A stretch of DNA of 64,000 nt. Source: Treponema sp. Lineage in GTDB: Bacteria; Spirochaetota; Spirochaetia; Treponematales; Breznakiellaceae. A program made the translations under genes and the position numbers. The first letter of the stretch is position 1. Every line of letters begins with the position of its first letter. Location: the NCBI GenBank assembly GCA_009782555.1, contig WRIV01000001.1, positions 155,347 to 219,346 of the forward strand, read 5' to 3'. This document shows positions 18,689 to 27,667 of this stretch, piece after piece. The notes beneath the pieces were generated by a model. The model searched no databases. It saw nothing but the letters and a program-made list of their open reading frames with translations, and had not been told where the DNA came from.

Positions 18689-19855
18689 ATGGAAAACCGA
18701 CGTTACTTTTTTACTTCTGAATCAGTGGGAGAGGGACATCCGGATAAGCTCTGCGATCAGGTATCGGATGCGATCCTAGACGCCTGCCTAAAGGATGATC
18801 CGGAAAGCCGGGTTGCCTGTGAGACTTTTGCCTCTACCTCCCTGGTACTTGTGGGAGGAGAGATCACTACAAAAACTTTTGTGGATTTTCAGGAAATTGT
18901 CAGAAAAGTGGCTGAGGAAATCGGCTATACCGATCCTGATTACGGTCTGGATTGTCATTCCATGGCGGTTCTGGACATGATCCACAGCCAGTCTCCGGAT
19001 ATCAGCCAGGGTGTTTCCGGCACGGGGCTGAAAAAATACAAGGGCCGGCAAGGAGCGGGAGACCAGGGGATGATGTTTGGTTTTGCCTGCAATGAAACCA
19101 AAGAACTGATGCCCCTGCCTATTACCATGGCCCACAAGATACTTTTTGCGGCAGCCAAACTGCGGAAAAGCAAAACGATAAAATGGCTCAGACCCGATGC
19201 AAAAAGCCAGGTAACAGTTGAATACGAGGGGCACAAACCAATACGCATCGAAGCTGTGGTAGTTTCCCATCAGCATGATCCTGATATTTCCTACAAAGAC
19301 ATAGAGTCCGGTATTATTGAAAAAATTATCAAGCCCGTACTGGAACCAACGGGGCTCCTGGATGCTAAAACCAAATACTACATTAATCCCACCGGGCGTT
19401 TTGTTGTGGGGGGACCCTTCGGCGATACGGGCCTCACGGGCCGAAAGATCATCGTAGACACCTACGGCGGCATGGGCCGCCACGGAGGAGGCGCTTTTTC
19501 CGGCAAAGACCCCACCAAGGTGGATCGTTCCGCCGCTTATGCCGCCCGGTATGTGGCAAAAAATGTGACCGCTGCAAAGCTGGCGGAACGCTGCGAAGTG
19601 GAACTGGCCTATGCCATCGGCGTTCCTTTTCCCGTATCAGTAATGATCGATACCTTTGGCACTTCTGCGGTTCCGGAAAAAAAGATCGAAGATGCAGTAA
19701 AAAAAGTATTTGATCTTACTCCGGCAGGGATTATCAAAACTCTGGATCTCCGCCGTCCCATTTACCGGAAAACCGCATCCTACGGTCACTTTGGCCGCAG
19801 TGAATTCCCCTGGGAAAAAACTGACAAAACCGAGGAACTGAAAAAGGCTCTCTAA
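18689..19855 (+). CDS. metK: S-adenosylmethionine synthetase
   Basis: Makes S-adenosylmethionine from methionine and ATP. All family signatures are present: [13 protein letters not shown] at the N-terminus, [12 protein letters not shown], and [19 protein letters not shown]. 388 residues from the ATG at 18689, which has an excellent AAAGGAGGT; the upstream frame extension to 18614 runs through the terminator stem and is not part of the protein. Confidence 0.97.
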   Translation: MENRRYFFTSESVGEGHPDKLCDQVSDAILDACLKDDPESRVACETFASTSLVLVGGEITTKTFVDFQEIVRKVAEEIGYTDPDYGLDCHSMAVLDMIHSQSPDISQGVSGTGLKKYKGRQGAGDQGMMFGFACNETKELMPLPITMAHKILFAAAKLRKSKTIKWLRPDAKSQVTVEYEGHKPIRIEAVVVSHQHDPDISYKDIESGIIEKIIKPVLEPTGLLDAKTKYYINPTGRFVVGGPFGDTGLTGRKIIVDTYGGMGRHGGGAFSGKDPTKVDRSAAYAARYVAKNVTAAKLAERCEVELAYAIGVPFPVSVMIDTFGTSAVPEKKIEDAVKKVFDLTPAGIIKTLDLRRPIYRKTASYGHFGRSEFPWEKTDKTEELKKAL

Positions 19856-19863
19856 AACTTTTT

Positions 19864-22146
19864 CTACTTAATCTTCTTGGTCATTGTAAGAACATTTTTA
19901 TTTTCCAGTCGGATATAAGTAACCTTATCCATGAGCTTTTTCACAAGGAAAATCCCTATGCCGCCTAATTGGCGTTCCGCTAAAGGTTTGTCCAAATCCG
20001 GATCTTTTTCTCCCAGGGGGTTAAAAGGCCTGCCTGAGTCCTCAAACCTGAGCAACATCTCTTCTCTGCCGCCGGCAATGCTGATGGTGGCTTCACCAGC
20101 TTCTTGTTCATAGGCGTAATTTGCGATATTAATAAAAATTTCCTCTGCCACCACATCAATCTCGCCTTGCAGTTCGGGCGGGTAATTATTGCCTTTAAGT
20201 TCTGCATTTACAAAATCCAGTACTTCATTGAGTTTTGCTTTGATTGCCTGTACTGTCAGTTCTTTTACGGCAGGATCTGTCAGATGGCTTACTTTAAGGG
20301 CAAGCATTGTGGTATCATCAGATTGTTCTTCCCTGCCTGTAAAGTTGTCCATTTCCTGTTTAATGGCGGATACTAGATCCTTTGGTGAGTAATCTTTGCA
20401 CTTGTTTATTGCTTCCAGCAATCGTTGTTCGGAAAAAACCGCCATGTCTGTGTTCAGAGCTTCGGTCACGCCATCGGTATATAAATAAAAGATATCACCC
20501 GTTTCCAAAATAATTTCTTCTTCGCTGTACTTGGCGTTCTCAGTAAATCCCAGAACAATGCCGGGTTTTATTTTCAAAAATTCAAAGCCGCCGCCGCCTT
20601 TTTTTACGAGAGGCGGAACGTGTCCTGCATTGACATAAATAAACCTTCCGGTTGGAATATTATAGAAGCCCAAAAATGCCGTAACGAACATGCTTGATTC
20701 ATTATTGTAGCAGAGTTTTTTATTTACTTCTTCAAAAACATTTTTTGGGCTTTCCCAGGAACTACAGTCTCTTATCATGGTTTTAGTAATGACCATAAAT
20801 AGAGCAGCGGGGATACCTTTGCCGGAAACATCGGCAATTACTATGGCCAAATTATTCTCGTCAACCATATAGAAATCATAAAAATCCCCGCTCATTTCCT
20901 TTGCCGGAAGCATGGTGGCGTATATGTCGAATTCTGATCTGCTGGGAAAGGGCGGAAAAATACAGGGGATCATACTAGATTGTATTTCGGCTGCCACACT
21001 GAGCTCCGCGGCTATCCGTTCTTTTTCTGCCCTTTCCCGGTCATGGGCTTCTAAGGATTCTTTTAAATCTGTAGTCATTTTATTAAAGGTCTTGGCGAAC
21101 ATGCCCAATTCGTCTTTTGTGGTCACTTTTATTTGAATGTCAAGATTACCCAGAGCAAGATCAGCAAGATCAGATGTAAGCTGTTTAATGGGATCATTGA
21201 TTAGCTTTGAAACCAAATAGTATGCTATGCATATCATTATGGCCGATACAAAGGCAATTATTATGGAGAAACTGTTGTTTTGGCTTTCTACTTCGGCAAA
21301 AATTTCATTTTGGGGAATTTGCACGGATAATAGCCAGCCGTTATCAAGGAACTGGCTAAAACTCAAATAGCTGACTCCTTCAAGAAAAAAAGAATTGGCG
21401 TTTATATCCCAGGGAATGCTCTTTACGGTTGTACCCATCAGGCTGTTTGTGTATGTATCAGAAATAACATAGTCTTCTTCGGGAGCGCAGAGAACAACAA
21501 AGCTGTTTTCTGTCGGGTGAATAGCGGTCAAATCCCTAATCGCTTCCTCCATTCCCCAGTCTATCACCGATACTCCAATCAAGTTACCTTCATGATCAAA
21601 AATGCCCGCTCCCACGGCGGTCTTAAGGCTCAGTGAGAGGTCGCCAACAAAGGGTCTTGCCCACGCAGTTTGATACGGACGCTTTATTTTATCAACAATC
21701 TCGCGGTACCAATTTTTTTCATAATGGTTGTAGTTCTCAATATCACCCATGAGTAGTTCACCTGAGTCCTTGTCATAGAATGCATAGATGCTGGCGTGCA
21801 GTTTATTCTTATTAAAGGCGTAAGGTTCAAACCAAAACCCGCCTCCGGCGGCAGCGGAAAAGCTGCGAAGAAATTCCAGCACGGATGTTTCGCCGATACT
21901 ATACGACTGGGATTGAAAAAACAATAAACCGTCAATCACCAGATTTGTAGCGCCGCGTTCCAGGGCTGCAATTATTTTATTAATCTTTTCTGTTTCAAAT
22001 TCCAATGTTTTTTTTATACCTTCAAGACGCAGGCGTTTGTAATTCTCGGTTGTTGCTATTGAATACAAAACAAATGCTGTGCCCAGAAATACAATACAAG
22101 CAAGGGTTATAGCAAGAATTTTTGTTCTTATAGAATACATGATCAT
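19864..22146 (-). CDS. SpoIIE-type PP2C phosphatase with Cache sensor, HAMP and HATPase domains
   Basis: 760-residue signalling protein in four parts: N-terminal membrane helix; extracytoplasmic Cache-like sensor at about 40-280; second membrane helix and HAMP (about 290-365); SpoIIE/PP2C phosphatase from about 390 to 610 (AKEMSGDFYDFYMVDENNLAIVIADVSGKGIPAALFM, DGVTEA, SDDTTML); and a C-terminal anti-sigma type HATPase_c domain (EIFINIANYAYE, FEDSGRPFNPL, LGGIGIFLVKKLMDKV). This joins phosphatase and kinase of a partner-switching circuit in one chain. Its ATG overlaps the stop of the STAS gene upstream. Confidence 0.93.
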   Translation of the reverse strand: MIMYSIRTKILAITLACIVFLGTAFVLYSIATTENYKRLRLEGIKKTLEFETEKINKIIAALERGATNLVIDGLLFFQSQSYSIGETSVLEFLRSFSAAAGGGFWFEPYAFNKNKLHASIYAFYDKDSGELLMGDIENYNHYEKNWYREIVDKIKRPYQTAWARPFVGDLSLSLKTAVGAGIFDHEGNLIGVSVIDWGMEEAIRDLTAIHPTENSFVVLCAPEEDYVISDTYTNSLMGTTVKSIPWDINANSFFLEGVSYLSFSQFLDNGWLLSVQIPQNEIFAEVESQNNSFSIIIAFVSAIMICIAYYLVSKLINDPIKQLTSDLADLALGNLDIQIKVTTKDELGMFAKTFNKMTTDLKESLEAHDRERAEKERIAAELSVAAEIQSSMIPCIFPPFPSRSEFDIYATMLPAKEMSGDFYDFYMVDENNLAIVIADVSGKGIPAALFMVITKTMIRDCSSWESPKNVFEEVNKKLCYNNESSMFVTAFLGFYNIPTGRFIYVNAGHVPPLVKKGGGGFEFLKIKPGIVLGFTENAKYSEEEIILETGDIFYLYTDGVTEALNTDMAVFSEQRLLEAINKCKDYSPKDLVSAIKQEMDNFTGREEQSDDTTMLALKVSHLTDPAVKELTVQAIKAKLNEVLDFVNAELKGNNYPPELQGEIDVVAEEIFINIANYAYEQEAGEATISIAGGREEMLLRFEDSGRPFNPLGEKDPDLDKPLAERQLGGIGIFLVKKLMDKVTYIRLENKNVLTMTKKIK

Positions 22147-22457
22147 TTTATCAGTATTTCATTTAACCCGATCATGCCAATAATGTTTTTGACAGTTTGG
22201 GACGGCATTTCGATCCCTAATTTGCTTTCAGCGTCATTGGCTTTTTGGTAAGCTCTTAGAATTACTCTTACTCCGATGGAACTTAAAAATTCAACCTTGC
22301 TCATATTCAAGATTATGTTTTTCTGCCCTTCTTGCAATGGTTTTTGCAGTTTTTTTTCAAGTTCCTCTGCGCTTGTTGAATTAACCCTGCCTGATAGAAT
22401 AAATGTGACACCCTCCGGATTTTTTTCTTCTATAATGTCAAAATACTCTTTTTCCAT
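22143..22457 (-). CDS. STAS-domain anti-sigma factor antagonist
   Basis: 104-residue single STAS domain (ILNMSKVEFLSSIGVRVILRAYQKA), with the phosphorylatable serine in the FLSSIGV motif. In partner-switching systems it is phosphorylated by an HATPase kinase and dephosphorylated by a SpoIIE phosphatase, exactly the two activities fused in the next gene, with which it overlaps by 4 bases. Confidence 0.9.
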   Translation of the reverse strand: MEKEYFDIIEEKNPEGVTFILSGRVNSTSAEELEKKLQKPLQEGQKNIILNMSKVEFLSSIGVRVILRAYQKANDAESKLGIEMPSQTVKNIIGMIGLNEILIK

Positions 22458-22565
22458 AGGTTTCTCCTTTTTTTCATTATGATAATCTACAACCCATAGG
22501 GTATAGAATTTTTTGATAATAATCTACAGGATCAACAGTGCTTTGAGGCCGGTATGGATACCGTC

Positions 22566-22594
22566 TTGACTTTTGTCCTGCCCGGTGATATGGT
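22566..22594 (+). promoter_or_regulatory. Promoter of tRNA-Arg
   Basis: TTGACT at 22566-22571, 17-base spacer, TATGGT at 22589-22594, with the mature tRNA beginning 12 bases downstream. Confidence 0.6.
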
Positions 22595-22605
22595 AAGTTT
22601 GCATT

Positions 22606-22679
22606 GAGGTTGTAGCTCAGCTGGATAGAGCAGCAGATTGCGGATCTGCAGGTCGCACGTTCAAATCGTGTCAGCCTCA
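22606..22679 (+). tRNA. tRNA-Arg, anticodon GCG
   Basis: 74-nt cloverleaf: acceptor GAGGTTG/CAGCCTC, D-stem GCTC/GAGC, anticodon stem GCAGA/TCTGC with loop TTGCGGA, T-stem GCACG/CGTGT. Anticodon GCG reads CGC and CGU. The arginine identity bases A20 and C35 are present. CCA is not encoded. Most bacteria instead use ACG (inosine-modified) for these codons. Confidence 0.85.
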
Positions 22680-22783
22680 TCTTTAGTATGGCATTGTAAG
22701 CTGAATCTTGCCGGGAAGAACATATAAAGGTATTTTATTTTATACCATCATGCTGTCCAGGGGCAAGCTGGACAAACAACGCA

Positions 22784-22988
22784 CTAATCCTTGAGTTTTT
22801 TCTTTTCATCTTCGCGAAGCGATGCAGAAAAAGGATCGCCGGTAACAGCATCCTTAATCCGCTGCGCCCATCCCAATACGGTTTTTACAGCCCGTTTGTT
22901 CTGGTTCACTATATAAAAACAGCGAAAGAGAATTTTGTATGTCAGATACAACAGAGATCCGATTGTAAATAGTACGATCCTGTTTCAT
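22784..22988 (-). pseudogene. Small membrane protein gene with an apparent one-base frameshift after the start
   Basis: An ATG at 22988 is preceded by AAGGAAGG, but its frame yields a 44-residue unstructured peptide. One base over, the frame encodes NRIVLFTIGSLLYLTYKILF followed by a basic amphipathic tail ending KKKLKD before TAG at 22784. Removing one A from the AAA after the ATG would give a 67-residue single-helix membrane protein beginning MNRIV. Either a frameshift, a sequencing slip, or use of the in-frame TTG at 22951. No family recognised. Confidence 0.5.
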
Positions 22989-23024
22989 ATTATACCTTCC
23001 TTTTAACGGCGCCGTGAAAATCCC

Positions 23025-24107
23025 TTACAGGATGCCAGAGGGAGGCTGTGTATCATCAATAATATGCTCTTCGAGTTCAGCGGCGGGGAGCCTTTGCCCT
23101 TCAGACCCGGCGGAATACTCAGGGGGAGGTTGATCTATTATGGTAACACGGCAAGCCCTATAGCGGAGTTCCCCTTCCCGCTTAGACCGTTCTATGTCTT
23201 CTTCCAGCTGATATTTTACTGTCATGCCGGCCTGGAGTTCGGAAAAATCCCTATTGGTCAGAGTGCTGTAATGGAAAAAAATATTATTCTGGATTTCATC
23301 CTTAATAAATCCAAAACCATTGGCATTAAGGCTGATGATTATCGAAGTGCCTTCGATCTTTTTTTTCGGCGAAGCGATAAAGGACGGTATATCAAAATCG
23401 TCCTTTAATCCTGAATCGCTCTCTAGTTTAAAGTTTAGCTGGGATTGATTCCGATCAAAACTTTTGTCGGGTACAAAAAGATTCCGTACATAGGTATCGC
23501 CGTTTTGATCCACCCGCTGGTGCATGGGAACGGAAAAAAACACTTCTTCCTGTAACTGCCGGGAAGATTTGGTTTCTACTATGTCGCCGCTTTCGTTGTG
23601 GTAGGAAAAATCCCAGGCGATTAGAATTACCTGGGTTCCCAAGGTGTGAAGTTTGCGGACCAATGGCACATAATCCCCGTCCCCTGCCACCAGGACAAGA
23701 ATGTCAAAATGCTTATAGATCGCCAGTTCGTATGCTTCAAGGGCAAGCCAGACGTCGATACCTTTTTCCTGGGCCACATTATATTCGTTGTACCGCAGGG
23801 GAAGATAATGGGTAACGATATTTTCCCGCATCAGGATATCTTCAAAAACCCTTTCGCTTTGGACCTTTTCTCCCATTTCCCTTGCGGAAGAACGGCCCTT
23901 AAAGTAGTGGGCATCGATAATCTGGCATTGCCTGATATCCAATCCGACAAGCTGGGCTACTTCATGCTTGATAAATTCATGCAGCCCTGATATGCTTATT
24001 CTTGCTTTTTTTTCATGCTCATACTTGTAAAAATTACTAACTTTATAAAAATAGTAACCATCATAAAAAATACCGATTCTGAGCACTTCTAATAGATTAT
24101 TATTCAC
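23025..24107 (-). CDS. NYN (PIN-like) RNase domain fused to a cold-shock domain
   Basis: 360 residues from a GTG start at 24107. Residues about 8-195 are a NYN/LabA-type nuclease domain with conserved acidic sites (IFYDGYYF, EKGIDVWLALEA, VLVAGDGDYVPLVRKL). Residues about 255-335 resemble a cold-shock/S1-like RNA-binding barrel (ANGFGFIKDEIQNNIFFHYS). The combination implies RNA processing or decay. A TACTAT box lies 4 bases before the GTG with no Shine-Dalgarno. Confidence 0.85.
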   Translation of the reverse strand: MNNNLLEVLRIGIFYDGYYFYKVSNFYKYEHEKKARISISGLHEFIKHEVAQLVGLDIRQCQIIDAHYFKGRSSAREMGEKVQSERVFEDILMRENIVTHYLPLRYNEYNVAQEKGIDVWLALEAYELAIYKHFDILVLVAGDGDYVPLVRKLHTLGTQVILIAWDFSYHNESGDIVETKSSRQLQEEVFFSVPMHQRVDQNGDTYVRNLFVPDKSFDRNQSQLNFKLESDSGLKDDFDIPSFIASPKKKIEGTSIIISLNANGFGFIKDEIQNNIFFHYSTLTNRDFSELQAGMTVKYQLEEDIERSKREGELRYRACRVTIIDQPPPEYSAGSEGQRLPAAELEEHIIDDTQPPSGIL

Positions 24108-24151
24108 ACTTATAGTAAAATGTATCCATCCTAAAAAGTCAAGGAGGGCCG

Positions 24152-25078
24152 TTGGCCAAGCTTATGTTTAGTATCCGCATATGGGGTGTCAGGGGATCCA
24201 TTCCCTGCCCTGGAAAAGATACTGTTATTTATGGGGGAAACACTTCTTGCCTGGAAATCCGAGCTGATGAAAAATTGATAATTGTCGATATGGGTACGGG
24301 AATTAAACCCCTGGGAGACTGGCTTTTAGCCAATGATCTTAAAAAGGGGCCCATTGATGTGGATGTTTTTATTTCCCACACTCACTGGGATCATATCATG
24401 GGTTTTCCTATGTTTACACCGATCTTTGTACCCGGTACCAAAATTCGAATCCGTGGACCCGTTTCCTACGAAGACGAAACTTTGGAACAGATCATTGGAG
24501 CCCAGCTTAGTTACCGGTATTGGCCGGTGCGGGTCGATGAACTCGCTGCCTGCATAGAATACGGCCAAATTCAAGAAACATCAATGGATTTGGGAGACGG
24601 CCTTTGGGTTACCACCAAGTATTTGAATCATCCTATCCTTTGTCTTGGATACCGTTTTCAATATCAGGCAAAGACCATTGTTACCGCCTTTGATAACGAA
24701 CCATTTCGCAATCTCTTTCCCACGGACCCGTCGGATCCCAGCTATGATGAAGACACAGCCCGGGAAGGAGAAACGGCGGCCAGGGAGGAAAACGAAAAAC
24801 TTCTCCGGTTTTTTCAGGATGCCGATATACTAATCCATGATTGCCAATACACCGCCGGAGAATATGAAAGGCACCTAGGCTGGGGTCATTCGTCGTATGA
24901 ACATACCATAGACAATGCCATCAATGCCGGGGTAAAAAAATTAGTTTTCTTTCACCACGATCCAACCCGCACTGATGAACAGCTGGCAGAACTTGAAAGA
25001 GACTACCAAAAACGCATGGCCGGAAAAACCTCTATGCAGATATTGATGGCCCGGGAAGGTCTTACCATAGAGGCGTAG
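24152..25078 (+). CDS. Metallo-beta-lactamase-fold hydrolase
   Basis: 308 residues with the MBL metal motif HTHWDHIMG, an upstream Asp strand (IIVDMGTG), and later metal ligands in HDCQYTAGEY and WGHSSYEHT. The N-terminal RIWGVRGSIPCPG is characteristic of the branch related to PqsE/RNase Z-like phosphodiesterases often linked to cyclic-nucleotide or response-regulator domains. TTG start at 24152 with AAGGAGG. Substrate unknown. Confidence 0.88.
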   Translation: MAKLMFSIRIWGVRGSIPCPGKDTVIYGGNTSCLEIRADEKLIIVDMGTGIKPLGDWLLANDLKKGPIDVDVFISHTHWDHIMGFPMFTPIFVPGTKIRIRGPVSYEDETLEQIIGAQLSYRYWPVRVDELAACIEYGQIQETSMDLGDGLWVTTKYLNHPILCLGYRFQYQAKTIVTAFDNEPFRNLFPTDPSDPSYDEDTAREGETAAREENEKLLRFFQDADILIHDCQYTAGEYERHLGWGHSSYEHTIDNAINAGVKKLVFFHHDPTRTDEQLAELERDYQKRMAGKTSMQILMAREGLTIEA

Positions 25079-25084
25079 TTCAGC

Positions 25085-25750
25085 TTAAAACCGGTAAATG
25101 GATTTGGTATCGTGGGTGTCTATTAAAATAAGTTTGTCTGCGCCGTTCAACGAGTCTTCAATTATTTTTCTTACCGGAGTGTGGCCCACAATTTGACTGT
25201 AACCGGGCAGGGGATTGCGCTGCAGGGATCCGGGACGAACCCAGATGGGGCTTTGGGTAATATCGTCGCCGTAAACATTTATGCCGTTAAAAATAAGAAC
25301 ATTCCGGTCTTTTTCAAAAGCCTTATTGATATCCTCCGGGCGTTTTCCTCCAATGGAATTAAGAAACCATTCGGTAATTCCCGCATGGGAAATAATAAAA
25401 TTATCTTTGGTCACAAATACTATTTTTAACAGATCCATATTTTTTTCCAAAATGGCGCTGATTTTTTTATGGTTGTTGTCCTGAAATCCGGAATACTGTT
25501 GCTTGTTTACCCCTTCCAGGTAATGGTAGTCGTGGTTTCCCAGGCACATTTTAATCCGGTTGTCCGTCCTGGCGGCTTCACATATCTCTAAAAAATTTGT
25601 TTGCTGTTTTGGAAAAGGAATATCAAAGCTGTCAAAGTAATCTCCGGTAAAATAAAATTCTTTGTATTCTTCTTTGATGTATGATTTCCAGAACGATCTG
25701 CCATGGGTATCTCCTATGGCTAAACGCAGGGCTCTGGCGTTGCGATCCAT
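25085..25750 (-). CDS. Calcineurin-like metallophosphoesterase
   Basis: 221 residues with the dimetal phosphoesterase blocks GDTHG, TGDYFDSF, LGNHDYHY, SHAGIT and VGHTPV in correct order. The block pattern is that of the PPP-like / ApaH-like serine-threonine phosphatase branch. It follows ilvB by 15 bases and has a TACAAT box 5 bases before the ATG. Confidence 0.88.
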   Translation of the reverse strand: MDRNARALRLAIGDTHGRSFWKSYIKEEYKEFYFTGDYFDSFDIPFPKQQTNFLEICEAARTDNRIKMCLGNHDYHYLEGVNKQQYSGFQDNNHKKISAILEKNMDLLKIVFVTKDNFIISHAGITEWFLNSIGGKRPEDINKAFEKDRNVLIFNGINVYGDDITQSPIWVRPGSLQRNPLPGYSQIVGHTPVRKIIEDSLNGADKLILIDTHDTKSIYRF

Positions 25751-25765
25751 GGTATATTGTAATAG

Positions 25766-27490
25766 TTAAACTATCTGCTCGTCCACGGGTTTTCCGCCTG
25801 GCACCATGGGAAGAACCATTTCCTGTTTATCTACAGGTACTTCGATAAAGGCAGCCCTGCCTTCGGCAATCTCTTTTAAGGCTCTGTCCAGCGCTGTCCT
25901 GTATTCTTCTTCCGAAGCAGCCGCAAAGGAAAGAATTTTGTAAGCAGCGGCCAGGGCGGAAAAGTCAGGACTTCCTGTTAAAACCGTTTCCGAAAAACGA
26001 TCTCCGTAAAAAACATGCTGCCATTGACGGACCATGCCCAGGGAACTGTTGTTTAGAAGGATGATGAGAATAGGAATGGAATAACGGCAGAGGGTTGCCA
26101 GTTCTCCGCTGTTCATCAAAAAAGAACCGTCCCCGGTAAAGAGCAGTACCGGACGGTCCGGATTTGCCAATTTTGCCCCCGCCGCTGCGCCAAGACCGAA
26201 ACCCATGGCCCCCAGTCCGCCGGAGCTGATAAAAGAACGAGGTTGTGCAATGGGATAATATTGAGCTGTCCAGATCTGATGCTGTCCCACATCGGTTACC
26301 ACAATGGTACCGGAACTCATCCGCTCGGCAGCAGTTTCCATAATGAACCGGGGATGCAAGACGCCTTTTTTCTTTTTAATTTTTGTTTCAGGTTTGCGAT
26401 CTTTTTCTTTTAGCTTTTCAATTTCTCCGTTCCAGTGACTGAAAGTCCGGGGTAATTTTTTTATGATTCTCTGTAAAATTTCCTTAACATCCCCCACCAC
26501 AGAAAAGTCGGAGATACGGTTTTTATTTATTTCCGCCGGGTCCATGTCAATATGAAGGATTTTTGCATTCCGGGCAAAACGGTCCGGTTTGCTGGTTACC
26601 CGGTCAGAAAAACGGGCCCCCGCGGCGATGAGTAGATCTGCCTGTTGTACCGCCCTGTTGGACGCCGTAGTCCCATGCATTCCGATAAGCCCCGTACAAA
26701 GGGGAAAATTCCGGGGTACCGCGCCGGTTCCCATAAGGCTTAAAGCGACCGGGGCGTTAAGGAGGGTAGAGAGTTTTACCACCTCGCCGGAAGCACCGGA
26801 AAGATTTATCCCGCCCCCGGCATAGATCATAGGACGCTTTGCCGTCTTGATCATGTCCGCCGCCCTTTCGATATCTGTATCGCTAAAGGTTACCCGTTCG
26901 CTGCGTTCCGCCAGACGTCTGGCTCTGGAACCCAGGGCATCTCCATCTTCCCAGGCCATAACAAGGGCAGGTTTCCATTCTGTTTCGGCGGCGCTTACAT
27001 CCGCAGGAATATCGATCAGTACCGGCCCCGGGCGGCCTGTCCGGGCCACAATGAACGCTTCCCGAATTACTTCTGCCAGTTCCCGTACATCCTTAACAAT
27101 CCAGTTGTGCTTGACCACCGGCATGGTGATCCCAGCAATATCCGTTTCTTGAAAACTGTCCTTGCCCAAAAGATGGAGGGGCACATTCCCTGTTACCGCC
27201 ACCAGCGGAACCGAATCCATGTAAGCTGCGGCAATACCTGTTACCAGGTTTGTCGCCCCTGGCCCGGAAGTGGCAATGCATACCCCGGTCCTGCCTGAAG
27301 ATCGGGCATAGCCGTCCGCCGCATGAGCCGCATGCTGTTCATGACTTACCAGGATATGCCGTATCCTGTCCTGGCATTTGTAGAGTTCATCGTAGATGTG
27401 CAGTACATAGCCGCCGGGAATACCAAAGACCGTATCCACACCTTCTTCGATAAGAGATTCTACCAATATCCGGGCACCGGAATAAATCAT
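25766..27490 (-). CDS. ilvB: Acetolactate synthase large subunit
   Basis: Thiamine-diphosphate enzyme that condenses pyruvate into acetolactate, first common step of valine, leucine and isoleucine synthesis. N-terminal PYR domain (FGIPGGYVLHIYDEL, SHEQHAAHAADGYARSSG), central FAD-binding-like domain, and C-terminal PP domain with the ThDP motif GDGSFLMNSGELAT...NNSSLGMVRQWQ. 574 residues, normal for the anabolic type. No small regulatory subunit (ilvN/ilvH) is adjacent. A TACTAT box 5 bases before the ATG suggests a leaderless message. Confidence 0.95.
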   Translation of the reverse strand: MIYSGARILVESLIEEGVDTVFGIPGGYVLHIYDELYKCQDRIRHILVSHEQHAAHAADGYARSSGRTGVCIATSGPGATNLVTGIAAAYMDSVPLVAVTGNVPLHLLGKDSFQETDIAGITMPVVKHNWIVKDVRELAEVIREAFIVARTGRPGPVLIDIPADVSAAETEWKPALVMAWEDGDALGSRARRLAERSERVTFSDTDIERAADMIKTAKRPMIYAGGGINLSGASGEVVKLSTLLNAPVALSLMGTGAVPRNFPLCTGLIGMHGTTASNRAVQQADLLIAAGARFSDRVTSKPDRFARNAKILHIDMDPAEINKNRISDFSVVGDVKEILQRIIKKLPRTFSHWNGEIEKLKEKDRKPETKIKKKKGVLHPRFIMETAAERMSSGTIVVTDVGQHQIWTAQYYPIAQPRSFISSGGLGAMGFGLGAAAGAKLANPDRPVLLFTGDGSFLMNSGELATLCRYSIPILIILLNNSSLGMVRQWQHVFYGDRFSETVLTGSPDFSALAAAYKILSFAAASEEEYRTALDRALKEIAEGRAAFIEVPVDKQEMVLPMVPGGKPVDEQIV

Positions 27491-27667
27491 GGTTTATAGT
27501 AATGTTAAATTACTTGTGTTCTCAAGAGGAAGGAAAGGCCAATAGATGAAATCTGTCAGCTCAATCCCCCAAGGACTGGCAGGGAATTTATGCTTCTATT
27601 CCGCCATGACCATAAAAATAATAGAAAAGCCGGAAAACCTCATCGCATCCTTCAAAAATTTATACTG

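Noticed and set aside
22680..22783. Possible hairpin CTGTCCAGGGGCAAGCTGGACA near 22752 as a terminator
   Set aside because: Only a short stem (TGTCCAG/CTGGACA) without a T-run; it may terminate the tRNA transcript but evidence is thin.
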